NCBI GenBank assembly: GCA_020002185.1
Contig: CM034534.1
Location: 16,140,915-16,204,914, forward strand
DNA from: Paraescarpia echinospica
Taxonomy: Eukaryota; Annelida; Polychaeta; Sabellida; Siboglinidae
Direction: 5' to 3'
Length of the DNA: 64,000 bases
Notes under the pieces: generated by a model
The model's database searches: none
Told to the model about the DNA's origin: nothing
The model's input: the letters and a program-made list of their open reading frames with translations, nothing else
Program-made: the position numbers and the translations under genes
Shown here: one piece after another, positions 1-12,700 of the stretch
How the letters are laid out: every line of letters starts with the position of its first letter
Numbering within the stretch: the stretch's first letter is position 1

Positions 1-490
1 CGCATTCAATACATCGTCAACTGCAATCTACTTGTTCGGCCGTTAAGCACTTTCTTAATATAAATGGCCACACCACCGCCTTTTTTTGGTTATCCCTGAC
101 TATGTGAAAAGCGTCATAACCATCAAAATTATAAAAAGGAGTGGTGTCTTTGTTCAACCATGTCCCACTGATAGCTATAATATCAAATTGTAATTTGAGA
201 GGTTTAAGAAAATCTTGAATTTCATAAAGACTAGCGCTTAGGCTTCTGTCATTGAAGTGTACCAAAGAGAGACCAACTTCGTTTTTTATACTTAGGTCAT
301 TGTTAAATTGCTGGTCAGTGTTATATTTACACAATGTTATGATATCATTATAATAGTTATTCTCCGTATCTACGTCCGTCTCATAATTACATGTAACGTG
401 TTCAGTATATTTAAAAGTCTCAAAGATATTTTCCATTACATCACAATTTGGTTCATAATCTATTGCAGTAATAAGGCAGTACATTAACAT
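1..490 (-). mobile_element. LINE (non-LTR retrotransposon) ORF2 fragment, endonuclease N-terminus
   Basis: The minus strand encodes the start of an APE-type endonuclease domain. Readable motifs are a degenerate 'FNDRSLSASLYEIQDFL' (family form N-x-RSL), 'FDIIAISGTWLN' (usually 'ITETWL') and 'YNFDGYDAFHIVRD' followed by a basic, Gly-rich stretch. After 'DNQKK' the frame slips at the T-run at 81-87: the other frame gives the expected GGGVAIYI-like strand. The Gly in 'SGTWLN' replaces the Glu that binds metal in active enzymes. The copy is therefore frameshifted and very probably dead. It continues off the left edge of the window. Jockey, CR1 or RTEX clade cannot be decided from this length. Confidence 0.7.
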
Positions 491-599
491 GTATTGTATC
501 CTAAACGACTAATCATACTTCAATGTGTTTAAAGAGTGACATCTCTGCTAGCCAACACACACGCATGCACACAAAAACATAAACGCGCGCACACACGCG

Positions 600-606
600 A
601 GCGTGT

Positions 607-661
<55 letters not shown>

Positions 662-662
662 G
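600..662. repeat. (CA)n microsatellite
   Basis: An uninterrupted run of about 25 CA dinucleotides, preceded by CG/CA-rich sequence (550-600). The reading frame across it is simple-sequence translation, not a gene. Confidence 0.95.
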
Positions 663-742
663 CAAAATCAGCCTTACTGATGCATCGTTATCATTGCAAC
701 ACTATTTTGTTGTCGCTCTCATTTTCGAATACTGTAAACTAA

Positions 743-1880
743 CGTCGTGTAGCTGCACATAACTGCCAATCAAAGTAATACATTTTCTATAAAAAAAAAA
801 ACGCGAGAGCAACTTGTAACTGATAGTCTATGAGACATCACAGTGAATTAATAGTTCTTTGTGAATACGTCGGCTTACTGCAGTCTCCGTCGAATGTTTC
901 TTCATACTTTCAACATTGGCTGAACTGACAAACTAGCCCCGTCTAGTGTCAAGTGTTGTTTGGAGAGTACAATCGCAGCAGCTGTGACATCGTACAAGGG
1001 AATATTATTAATTAATCTTACACAACGTTCGGTGTGTATCATTTGCTTGATATAACATCCCCTGATGATTCAATATAATATATATATAAGTATATTATAC
1101 TTACATAGTATATCTCTTCAATGAAAAATAAGATATTGGTTATGATCTACGATTCTGGAAATTTAGGCTTAGAGGATTATTAATTCAGGCTTTAAAAGAA
1201 ACTACGATAGCTATCATATGCACTCAAATAAACGCTTGTAATAATGAACTGCACTAGTTTGTAATTACAGACCATTAGATAACGTAGGAATTTAATGGAG
1301 TTGAACCTGATTTTCTTCAGCTTGAAAAACGATATTGTGCGTATGCAGAAACACCGCAATATTTCGTACATAAATAGTTATACTAAACGAACAGTAAATA
1401 TGCAACTTAACAGCTGGACTTCTTAGGAACAAACTCGTACAAGGAACGTTGAATCCGAAATACATATCAGTATTTTCGACGAATATTTAAACGACATACG
1501 AGTGTTGACAACTATAATGATGCAGCCAGACACAGTACCAATATAGCTATTCGCAGCAATTACTATAGCGGATTTTCATTTATTTTTATCGGAGTCGAAC
1601 GTAGAACCGGCTACTGTGCGATTGGTTGACGGTGTTTTGCTAGACGTCGGCGCTGGATTTGGAGTTGACCCCAATTTTGACCTTGGAGTTCGGCTTTGCA
1701 GTTGGCGTTCGGCGCTTAAGATTGCTAACGGTCTGTAATGTATGAGTTTTTGTTTGATGCATATTTATAAAACATGTATTTAACGGAACACGTGACCAAA
1801 CAATCCAGTACCTATAATGACCCACTGCCCATTACTCCCCGGTCTCCCCTAAATGTCATCACACTTGTTCACTGAGTTAT
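743..1880. other. No gene seen
   Basis: AT-rich sequence with no recognisable coding similarity on either strand. If the TRIM-RRM gene continues beyond its fifth exon, the next exon should be here or off the left edge; none was identified. Confidence 0.5.
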
Positions 1881-1906
1881 CTAGCTTCCTATTTTCTGAT
1901 ACTCAC

Positions 1907-2122
1907 CGTGTGCACTTTGAAATGTCACATATGCGACATGTCTGCCTATGTCAATCTGTATTCGGTCAACTTCTACAGATTGGCGCTTGTTATCGAAGAA
2001 AAATTCTAAGGCTTCTGGTGTTGTTAAGGGGTGCAATCCATGGACCTCAACGGTAAGTCTATCCCACACCTCCTTTGCAAGAAGAGACACGTCTATCGGT
2101 CTGTGTAGCATGCCCGCTGCAT
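1907..2122 (-). CDS. TRIM exon 5: RRM-like domain of PARP10/14 type
   Basis: 216 bases, acceptor TTATTTTGACAG, donor GTGAGT, entering and leaving in phase 1. It reads 'LTVEVHGLHPLTTPEALEFF', then 'FDNKRQSVEVDRIQID' and 'GRHVAYVTFQSAHG'. This is beta1 with the x-V-x-G-L turn, a helix, the 'F(E/D)NKR' loop, and an RNP1-like 'VAYVTF' strand. The 'EFFFDNKR' loop is typical of the RRMs that start PARP10/PARP14 and DTX3L-like proteins (family knowledge). What follows is not in the window or not recognised. Confidence 0.75.
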
Positions 2123-5100
2123 CTGTCAAAATAATAATAATAATAATGTAGAAAAGTGAAACTCATTAAATAGCTTCAGCTGAAACTATTTAATAAGTTT
2201 CACTTTTTTATGTCTATGTAAACGCAAAGATAACAATGACACATACAAATGTCCTTGGACGTACGCTGCAATTTTGAATACTTTTCATGTTACTACAGTA
2301 TTAAATCAATGCAACGCGCTGATTATAGCTTTGTTGCCGCATATGTTCGTGTCGAACTAGATAAAATGTTTGATTTTGTTGGTAAACTAAAAATCAACAT
2401 GATCAGCAAATATGAAACTAGTGTATGAAGTGTCATATACCTTACAATTTTATTTTCAATTATGATTGTTTGATTTATTAATTAATTAATGTATATTGTT
2501 TAGTAGTGTAATTAAAAAATACTTCTATAAATGTAGAATGACCACAATACATAGTAACAACTGTATGTGTTATAAGAATAAATAAAATAAGAAACAATGT
2601 AGAGGGATATACATATATAGGATAATTCTTCAGTATACCCCTTTCTTCTAACATTGTGAATTATTTAAATTACAATAAACTGTATTATTATGAGTTGGAA
2701 AAATAAACATATTGAAAATAGCACAGCGGCAAATTATATGCAATATTATTTGATCTACAAAATGTCTTATTTCAATATTTGAAATAATTGAAATACAATG
2801 TACACTGTAATAGAGTTTGCAGGAATAGGCTTGATTGAAAAGGGGTAAATAAAATATATCTGTAGTCAGATTAAACGCATACGCGTGTTTTATGATTTAC
2901 TGACGTGTTGAACTGTACATGTATATCGCACCAAACTACACAGACCTCGGGTACCAGCGATTCCGTCGACCGTCACCATGCATCCGACATTCAGACGTTG
3001 TTGACCTTCTTGAAACATCATCTCGAATGACAGGTCCGCACAGCACACGGAATCTTGACCCTCGGTCACAGTTTGCATGCGTTTGATAAGCTCGTCGTTC
3101 TTTGCAACTGTCACCATCCCGTTCTCTTCCATTGTAGATATGGCGGAGTCCTACGTGGACAAGAGGCAACACACTTAAAGTTAGAATAATGCAATTAGCA
3201 TGTATTGCGTCATGACATATTCTATTGTTTCAATGAAGTGTACATTAGTAATAGACACGTTGGCAACTAATTACATTTGCTATGTTGACGCTTTATTTTA
3301 CCGGTATATGGTTGCTTTAACCTGTCATAGAGGTAATCCTATTTGTATTCGTACTCCACCACCCCCAGTCTGATCCAGGGGCATGCCCCCTAGACCTTTG
3401 GGATTTGGCGTGCCCTCTACACCTTTATGAAAGTGCCCGACAGCTCTGGCGAGATACCGGAGTCGTGCTGTAACTCCTGCTCAGACCACAAAATATGAAT
3501 TTGGTTCGGCCGCCAGTGGAGGTTTACCTGGTGAGCTTCAAGGGGACCAATTGCCGATTTTTGCTCCCCCTAGACTACCCTCTCTGCCCACTCCCCCATC
3601 AACCAACATATATAGAACGTGCGTGATGATATTTACCAGCAACCCCTGAGTCTTGCTTATAAAGCATTCAACCGTCTTCAAGTCCTTCTCAAGTGGTCGG
3701 AGTGTCTTGTCACGTGTCTGTCGTAGTTCACGCAGCAGGTCTGTTTCTTGCTTATTGACACTTGCAATCATCTGCGAAGCTTTCCCTTTGATCATCGATT
3801 CTGTCTGTACGTGAAGCAAAGAAATAAAATGTAAAATATAATATATACACACACCACACACACCACACACACCACACACACACGCACGCATGCACAATTT
3901 AAAGAATCATTTTAAAAAGAGTCATTAAATGGTAATTTAATCATGAACCAGATGATCAGATCAACACATTGCAGGTCATCTAATAAAATCATGTGCTCTT
4001 CTAAAAAAGGGGTCATCTCGTAAAAAGAATGGGTGTTGGTGATGATGTGGTTATGATAATGATGATGATGACGGTGTTGTTGTGATGATGATGTTAGTAA
4101 TGATGGTGAAGACGGTGATAACGAGGATGATGGAATGATTATGATGATTATCAGGAGGAGGACGGTGAAGACAATAAAGGCGTCATCTTAGTGATGAATG
4201 TGATTACTATTATGACTATAATGATGACGACGACGTTATAATTACGATGCATTACGATGCTGAATACAACAATGACATCCTTAACCTCCTCCTCATCGAC
4301 AACCCCATGTCCACCCTTACGACGGCCGTGCTGACACCCAGTCGACGTTCACTAAAGGGTTCTCAAAACGAGTCAGCTGCTTATTTCTTGGTGAACACAT
4401 GGAACCCTTTCACATAACCTTCCAGATAACGTGGTAACTATATGTCGGCAAACAATAGGCCCCAATCAGGCAGTGTGATTTAGACGGGGGTTTACTACAG
4501 TACATCAGCCCTTAAGGCAGAATCCAGTGCCCCACAATGGCACATCATTAAACTGGCCAATGCCATGGCATGCAGCCTGTGTAGTGTCTACTAGGGTTGC
4601 AATCTCTTAAGATGGTCACCATGGTATTTGACGGTATTTGACGGTCGACCATGGTAGTTCATGGTCTACCGTCAAATACCATGGTCAAGTTACACGTGAC
4701 CATGTTTCACCATGGTCAACCATGTTAGACCATGGTCAAGATACACATGACCATGGTCGACCATGGTTAAATTACACGTAACTATTGTCAAGGTATACCG
4801 TGGTTGACCATGGTCAGGTTATGCATGACGGTCGACCATGGTTAATTCACATGATCATAACTGGCTGAGTTTCATATATATATATATATATATATGAAAC
4901 TCAGCTAGTCATATAATTTATATATATATATATAGCTAGCATGTTTTTTGTGTGTTGATATATATATGAAACTCAGTCAGTCATATATATATATATATAT
5001 AGCTAGCATGTTTTTGTGTGTTGATGATCTAAAGTTGATATGCAAGAGTTCAAAACAGCTTCACCTCCATTACAATTGTTTTGTTCGCCGTTTTTGTGGA

Positions 5101-8100
5101 AATCCTGAAGTTTTGGGGCTACAACAACTCTCAGCCAATCATGACACTCCATTCACTAGGCTGCTTTTTCCTACATCCTGGTTCTTCCCATTTGAAAATG
5201 TAACCAGTATAGTATGTGTAGAATATCTGAAGAAAATGCTCATCAAAGTTGAAAAAATGGAAAATTCTTACATCTTATAATACTAATAATAATAACTTTA
5301 TTTAGATACTAAAATCCAAAGTAGAACTATGTTCAGTAGTGTTTACAATATATAACAATTAAAACTGTACAACACAACTTTTCTCAGTCATATTCCCACT
5401 TACAATCTTTGTCTCACATCAGAATCACAAACAAACATGATATGTATATTGAAAGGTTCAGTTCAAATGATAATTCACACACACACGCACACGCACACAC
5501 ACACATATTTAACCAAATTGTAACCATAATAAAGATCCACATTCAGGTTAACACTAGGCAACTGGTTATTAAGACAATAACAGGTTAACCATGGTCACAT
5601 GGTAATTTTGACCACAGTCGAACATGGTCAAAATGACCACGGTCAATAACTATGGTAACTTGGTAAGTAATTTTGACCTGCATGCATGGTCGACCATGTT
5701 TTATTAAATGGCATCATGGTCAATGATCATCGTCAGTCATTTTCATGGTCAGTCATTTTGACCATGGTCGATCATGGTCAAAATGACTGACCATGGTCGA
5801 CCATGTTTTGTTGAATGGCATTGTTAAGAAAAAAATAAGTCTTTAAAAAAACAAATAAATGAATCCGATTGTTGATTAAAAAGACCTGACTAAACGTGTC
5901 AACACATTATGGATCATATCAAGACATTAAAAAGTTATTCTCATAAAATAATAAGGTTTTCTCAAAACAGTTGAACCGTTATTTCACGCACAAATTAATT
6001 GTTTCATTAAAAAGAACTGAATTCTGTGCTCTTTGGAGTGTGATCGTTGAATGTTCAAATATGTTCCATATTAGTCACGTAATTGTCAAGGTTGTTATTG
6101 TCATCGAAATTTTGAAGAGGTGTTCCATTTTGATACGAAAGAATGTGCCCGAAGATCGTGTGCAATTTCGTGACTATAGGTTTGCGCTGACCGCAGAATA
6201 CCGGTTCCTTGTACTGGTCCACAAATGCTGCAAGCCGGCAATTGTCATTTGGGGTTAAAACGTACTGTGAACCTAGGTGATTGAAATTAAACCAGTCCAT
6301 CTTCACGGGTATATGGAATGTGTAGTAGTTGCTCTGTGGGTTGTTCTCTACAGTGGGTGACTTTGCTCGTCTTCTCTCAACGTCCTGGGTCACACTGGTG
6401 GTGTTGTTGCAATAAACTATTAATTTTAGCAATTTGCCTTTCGGGCAGCGTCTCGAAATCGTTCCCTCCTTCTCTTAAACCGGTTCATGTTGTCACGCCG
6501 AGAATAGTTGTCCAACAAAGGACAAACTACATTTTTGCTTTTGCATCCGTAATAATTATCTCAAATGGACTCTTCCAGCCCAATTCTTCTTCCGGATCCT
6601 TGTTCAGGATGGCATTGTATAATGGTAGCTCGCGGACCCAATTAAATCACTTTTTTAAATCGTAGCAGTTCATACGCTTTTTTTCTAAACAGCCGATACA
6701 TCCCTTAGATTTTGAATGGCTTTGTGGATGGTACATGGCTAGTTATCAGAAAGTCCACTTATCAGTATTGTCATGGATCCCTGGAAGTTCGACCTTATCC
6801 AGAGTGCAATGTATATTTTCCTTTATTCTTGCTCTAATAATTAATGTTGTATATAATTATACATATGGGCCATTCTCGTGAAAAGTGTACAGTAACGGTA
6901 AAGTAACATGTCAAAAAGAAATGTTTAATTTGTTTTTAGCGAGGACTATTATTATCAAATGTGCTATTCACAAGAAGCAGCGCAACTTGATCTGATCTAT
7001 TATTAGATTTGTTTTAATATATTCATGGATAAAAAACAACGGTCTTTGAGTGGTTCACTGCGCGTGCATGAATATTCATTATACTCGGGCTGCATAATTA
7101 ATCATCCACGTGGCCAACAAGCTCAAAATGATTCGCGTAAACACAATTGTTTATTGTTTTTTTGCGCAGATAACAAATTATGCATAAACATGCAAGACAT
7201 AAGTAGCAGAGAAAGTACTTATGGGAAATTAATACGTTTTGATACGGTACCCCTCGAATGTATATAAGCTTACAAAGAATCCCTTTAATTAAATCAAGTG
7301 GCCGGCGGCTGGCCACTTCATTTCATGATGTGACACCTTATTATTTGATACGATCAGCTAGATAATATTTTCTGATCCCTGCATTTTTAATTATCCTTTA
7401 CCTGATTTGAGAAGAGAGCATTATTTTACTAAATGATCCCTTAATTTATTGTAACGATAAGTTGGTTTATTTGTAACGAATAGTTACACTTTTTAATATG
7501 ATTCCTTAACTTTGTTAAGAAGAACCTTTAAGTTAAGAGCCAATCAGGTCATTAATTTGTTAATGACTTCTTACACATTTTTTAATGATTCTTTTGAGAA
7601 GACGTGTTATTTTATGAGATAGCCCCATAATTTAATTAACTTTATTTCGAAAAGACCACTTGGTTTTGATGATCCCACAATGTGTTGATATGCATGATCA
7701 GTTAGTTCATTATTAAAATACCTCTTAATGTCTCCTTTTGAAAATATTCTTTAAATTGTGTTTGATATAATCCCTTAATTTCAGTCATATTTCAAGACAT
7801 TTAGGTTCCTGTTATCGTTTAGATTAACCTTTTAGTTGATTGAGATTACCCATAACTTCATGTTTTATGAGATTACCCCTTAATTGTTTCAGCTGTTCCA
7901 TATTTTATTATTTTCAGATTACCTTTTAATTTCTTACAGTATTACATTGCATTCTGAGATTTCCCAAGTTTCTTCTGGACCACGTGCGCTCGCGTCATTC
8001 TGTCTGTTTACGTTCTACATAATATGTCGCTTGACAGTTGTCAAATTCACGTGATGCATTGACTGGAAGAATTTAGAGGTGAAGGGAAAATCCCCAACAT

Positions 8101-9277
8101 CCGCATGTCCCATATCGGGGACTGGCGGCAATTGATAGAAATCACCGCAAGTCATCAGTTGGATGCCACTAAACCCAGCGTTGTTTCGGCGGACTTTGCG
8201 GCAGATGTTGTCCACTTGGTTGAATATCGTGAGACTTAATCTGTGCATAAAAAGCAAGATAATTATAGCATTTTGAAAGAATGTAACGTGTCATTTTATT
8301 ATATATATATAAATACCAAAGAATAATTTTTAGGTACGATAAAAACGACAATATTTACCCTCTTACTCTACCCTATCTCTTGAATCATCGATATATATCC
8401 AAACTGTAGCTATCCCCAGGTAATCGTTTATACTCTAAATAATATTAGAATGGCCCGTAAAACGTCACCTATTCGGTTTCTGCCCTATCTGAGTTTCTGC
8501 CTCATTACGATTATATAGGTGGATCTCATATTAAATACATCTTTAGTCAGGTATATCGGACACAATAAGCAAAGGACATCTACAAACTTGCAACAAAGTT
8601 TCAAAATAAAATGAGGCAAACAGGTTTTTGACATATATTTTGACAGCGAACGCAGACCAAGGTCCAAGTGACTACAGTGCACCATATCGGTGACGGTGAT
8701 GTAAACAACAGTAATATTTAAATGTATCGGGCGAAATTGTAAGCAACTATTCACCTTATTCATCACAGGAAAGTTAATGAACAGCCCATGGAGTTTATAC
8801 AGCGAATGCGTTGCGATTTGTCGCACATTGATGATTTTGAACACGATTTTATTAATCTACTTTATTTAATTGTTTTATCAATTTTAATGTACCTATTGTA
8901 CTTTTCAGCCTCAATGGCTGCCAAGGAAAATAAACTTATTATTATTATTATTAAACTTATTATTATTATTATTATTGATGAGGCAGAAACTGAGTGCTTC
9001 CGTCTGGCGGTGAAGTGATTAGCGTCTTACGAATATTATAAGTATTTCACTAAAAACAACTTATTTGAATTGTTAGTGACAACTGCATATTATGCTTGTG
9101 TAAGGCAGAAACCGAGTGGTTTTGTATACTGTTCGCACTCAAGGTGTCCACGTCGACGCGAGTTAACTGTAAGCTAATTATAACCGCGTTCGTTGACCGC
9201 ACCTGCAGTAGTCATTTATGCTATTTTCAGAATGTATTTCTTAGTAATATATATATATTTCTGTGTATATATGAATG

Positions 9278-9308
<31 letters not shown>

Positions 9309-9692
9309 CTGCGAGTGTGTGTGTGTATCAAAGTTATCCAAGAGTAGTCTTATCAGTTACGAATTAAAACACTTTACAACAACTTTACACACGCCACATA
9401 ATGATGCACATTTAGAAATCAACGACAAAAGGAATATTGCTATTTTTTGTAATTACGTACACTTTCATAAAAATTAATTGATCGCATAAATGTGTAATAT
9501 GCCGATACACATACCATATATATCTCATCAATAAGTAGAACGTCTGTAGATGTTATGCGCCACATAATGTCACCGAATGCCTCCTCATTCACAATTAACT
9601 CATGCAACTGTGGAGTAGTGAATCTGCCATCCTGATGAATAAAACATGTAATGATCTTTGCAGAGTATTTACATGACACCAGAACATATACC

Positions 9693-9727
<35 letters not shown>

Positions 9728-12700
9728 CGTGCGTGCGTGTGTGTGTACGCGTGTGTTCACGTGTGTACGCGTGTGTGGGCATACCACAAGTAAAGGAGGC
9801 TTGAACATGAATAACAAATCAATACACACCTGCACACCCGACCACTTGTGCAGTGTCATGACGTCACCATCAAACTGGGTCGTTGCTATTGCCGTGGAAG
9901 CTGTTACAGCTACGGTTTTCCCTAGTTTAATACATTCATGCTTTATTTTTTAAGGAGCGTCGTTTTCCCAGAGCCAGCTTGACCAGTGATAATGACATTA
10001 TGGCCATTGGTGCAAAGCGACATGGCAAGCTCCTCGGGTCTATTCTGAGTACACATGCCTGAGGGCGATGACTGAAAAAGGTATGTGAACTCGTCCTGCA
10101 AAGAAATGTTCTCATTATGCTAACATTATAACAAGTAAAGTGCCCAGATCATTGCAAAAATATATATTTAACAAAGTAAAATGGAATAGTTTAAGGTCAT
10201 TGAAGTTACGATCGCAAACCGACGTGTGATGTGGGAATTACGACAGCAAAACAATGTGCCACGTGGATATTACGACTGCAAAACACAATATCGTCATAAG
10301 CATGAAAAAGAGTTGCAGTTACCGTTATAACAAAACGTCGTACCGCGCCTGGTGTGATACTTTCACGAACAATGAAGGGGAGCATAATGAAGGCATAATT
10401 ATGTTCAGCTACACGTGTGTACCCTTCCCACGCAGAGCTATAGCAGAAATCGTATTTTTTACGTAATAAATGCAATTACTTAACAGTGTATTCCATGAAG
10501 TGTATAAATTACTCACCCAAACTTTATATCTTAGAGCGATTCACTCTATCCACGTCCTGTAGTGACAACGAACTGTCAGTGTTGGGGTTTGAAGTGGAGA
10601 GCGTCTCTTGGCGCGCGACTGCATTTATATAGGGGCGAATATTACGCATAGCAGGTGTGGCGAGAGAGCTTGCGACCGGGTTGGCTGCGTTCCTCGGGTC
10701 ATTTCAAGTATAGCTGTCAACCGCAATGTGTTGAAACGTGTGCGCGACTCATTAAAACACGTCTTTTTGTTATAAATACGAATCCGTTTGTTACGAAAAG
10801 TTGGTATTGTGACCACAATAGTTGAAACATTTATTTGTGATCTTCATAATCGGAGTTGGCGTCGCGATGGAGCAGTTCTGATGTTAAAAGGTGAGCGACT
10901 GGCTTGGGGTTGCCGCAACAGCTGCACACACTTATTAAAGTTTATAGTTATATATCATATATAGAACGTAAACAGACAGAACGACGCGAGCGCACATGTT
11001 CTGGACAGGTTAGTCGTTTTGAATTTCTCAGCCTCAATCACAAGTATTTAGTTAGGCGTATGAGGGTATAATCCTATAATTTGGTGTAGATTACTCCCGT
11101 CATTTGTTGCGCCTTTGCGGTGACCCTTTCTAATGACCCCCTTCTTCTCAGCCGCACTGTCTGATTCGGTCCTATTGTTTGCCGACATATAGCTACTGTG
11201 TTACCTTGGAAGTTATGTGAACGGGGTTTCATGTGTTCTTCCAGAAAACAAGCGGCTGACTCGTTCTGCGAATTCCTCTTAAGTATGTTCATCAGTGAAC
11301 GTCTGATCATTGACATCCTCATGACATGTTCACCCTTATAACCGCTAGCTATGGCCCATGCTGGATGCCAGCATGGCTAGCGGTTATAAGGGTGAACATG
11401 AGGATGTAAGTGATGATGAGGAGGAGATTAAGTTATTGTCCTCATCATCGTAATGATTATAAACATCATCGTCATCATCATCTTCGTCATCTCATCATAA
11501 TCATCGTAGTCATAATAATCATCACCTTCATCACTAAGACGACGCCTTGATCATGTTCGTCGTCCTCCTGATAATCACCGTAATCATTTACCATCCCCAT
11601 TATCACTGTCTTTATCATCACTACTAACATCATCATTATCGATCATCAACGACAACACCGTCATCATAATCATCACCATCATCAAGGCCACATCATCCAC
11701 AACACACATTCTTTTTACGAGATGATACCTTAATTTAATTACCTTTTTTTGACAAGACTACATGATTTTATTAGAAGATCTCACAATGTGTTGATATGAT
11801 CATCTAGTTAAATGATGACTCCTTTTAAATTATTCTTTATATTATTGTTGATATAATCCCTTACTTTTAGTCATATTTATAAATACTTGGTCAGTGTTTC
11901 CCCAGGGTAAAATGATGGGTGAAGTGGTAGGGGTGTGCAACGCGAGCGCCGCAGGCACGAAGCGTTGCTAAGGGGATCCAGGGGCATGTAATCGCATGAT
12001 TGATAAAAGTCAGTAATCATGATTGTTACATCGGGTTGAGAAGTGGTTTCCGCTTTACCACTGGTACTCAGTAGAGGTATGGTTTCCACTCTACCAGTGG
12101 TACTCAGTTGAGGTTTCCACTTGACCACTTGTACTTGGTTGTGGTGATGTTTGTCTTGCCCTAGCCTTAGGCCTTGTTACCATGCTGACATAGTCAGTAA
12201 AAAAGTAAAAGGTAAGTTCTTATATAGCGCAGTATCCACTTCTGAGGACTGGTCAAAGCGCTTTACACTTTACTCCTTGGCAGACCTGTTCAGTCGACCA
12301 CCATCTCGACTTCTCTAAGAAGCATCCAGTGGTATCATCTGAAGACTTTCATCATCACCTTTAAATGATTACAATATCATAATAGTATGGTAAATTGGTG
12401 GTTTATATTCCAAAGATTATGTTTTATTTGTTGCTAGCATATATGCAATTAATTAAACAGTCATTTCTGGAATGCCACAGAAGTATGTTCCTATTAATCG
12501 CAAGATCGTTTCTCAAAGTGTGTCCTTTTTATAAAACAGTACAAGTTGTTTAGTATATTCTATATTTCTGTGCAAACATATCATTGTCTAGCCCAAGTTA
12601 TTGTTTTGGGCAATAGGCATATGTTATGCGATGTGAACTTCAGTGATTTATATTCGTAAGTACTTCACTCAAATCAACTTTCTCAAAAGTTTGTTTGCAC

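Larger units (their letters stand above)
8020..10095 (-). pseudogene. PIF1-like DNA helicase (three exons recognised, frameshifted)
   Basis: PIF1 family helicases are 5'-3' SF1 enzymes; mobile-element copies occur in invertebrates. Exon A (10095-9830) has 'ELAMSLCTNGHNVIITGQ' and 'AGSGKTTLL' (Walker A), then, one frame away, 'KTVAVTASTAIATTQFDG' and 'TLHKWSGVQ' (motif Ia). Exon B (9631-9515) ends in 'TDVLLIDEIYM' (Walker B, DE). Exon C (8240 to about 8020) has 'QVDNICRKVRRNNAGFSG' and 'GDFYQLPPVP' (motif III). Introns are GT-AG (donor GTGTGT with acceptor TTCATCAG; donor GTATGT with acceptor ATGCACAG). A frameshift at the A-run after Walker A and a one-base phase mismatch between B and C make it a pseudogene. 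Motifs IV-VI are absent; similarity ends at the inverted repeat at 8.0 kb. A possible leading exon lies near 10,520-10,640 (donor GGTGAGTAA). Confidence 0.8.

Noticed and set aside
536..742. 68-codon frame over the (CA)n run
   Set aside because: Microsatellite translation.
10206..10816. Frames upstream of PIF1 as full first exons
   Set aside because: No PIF1 similarity; a possible short leading exon near 10.52-10.64 kb has an in-frame stop.
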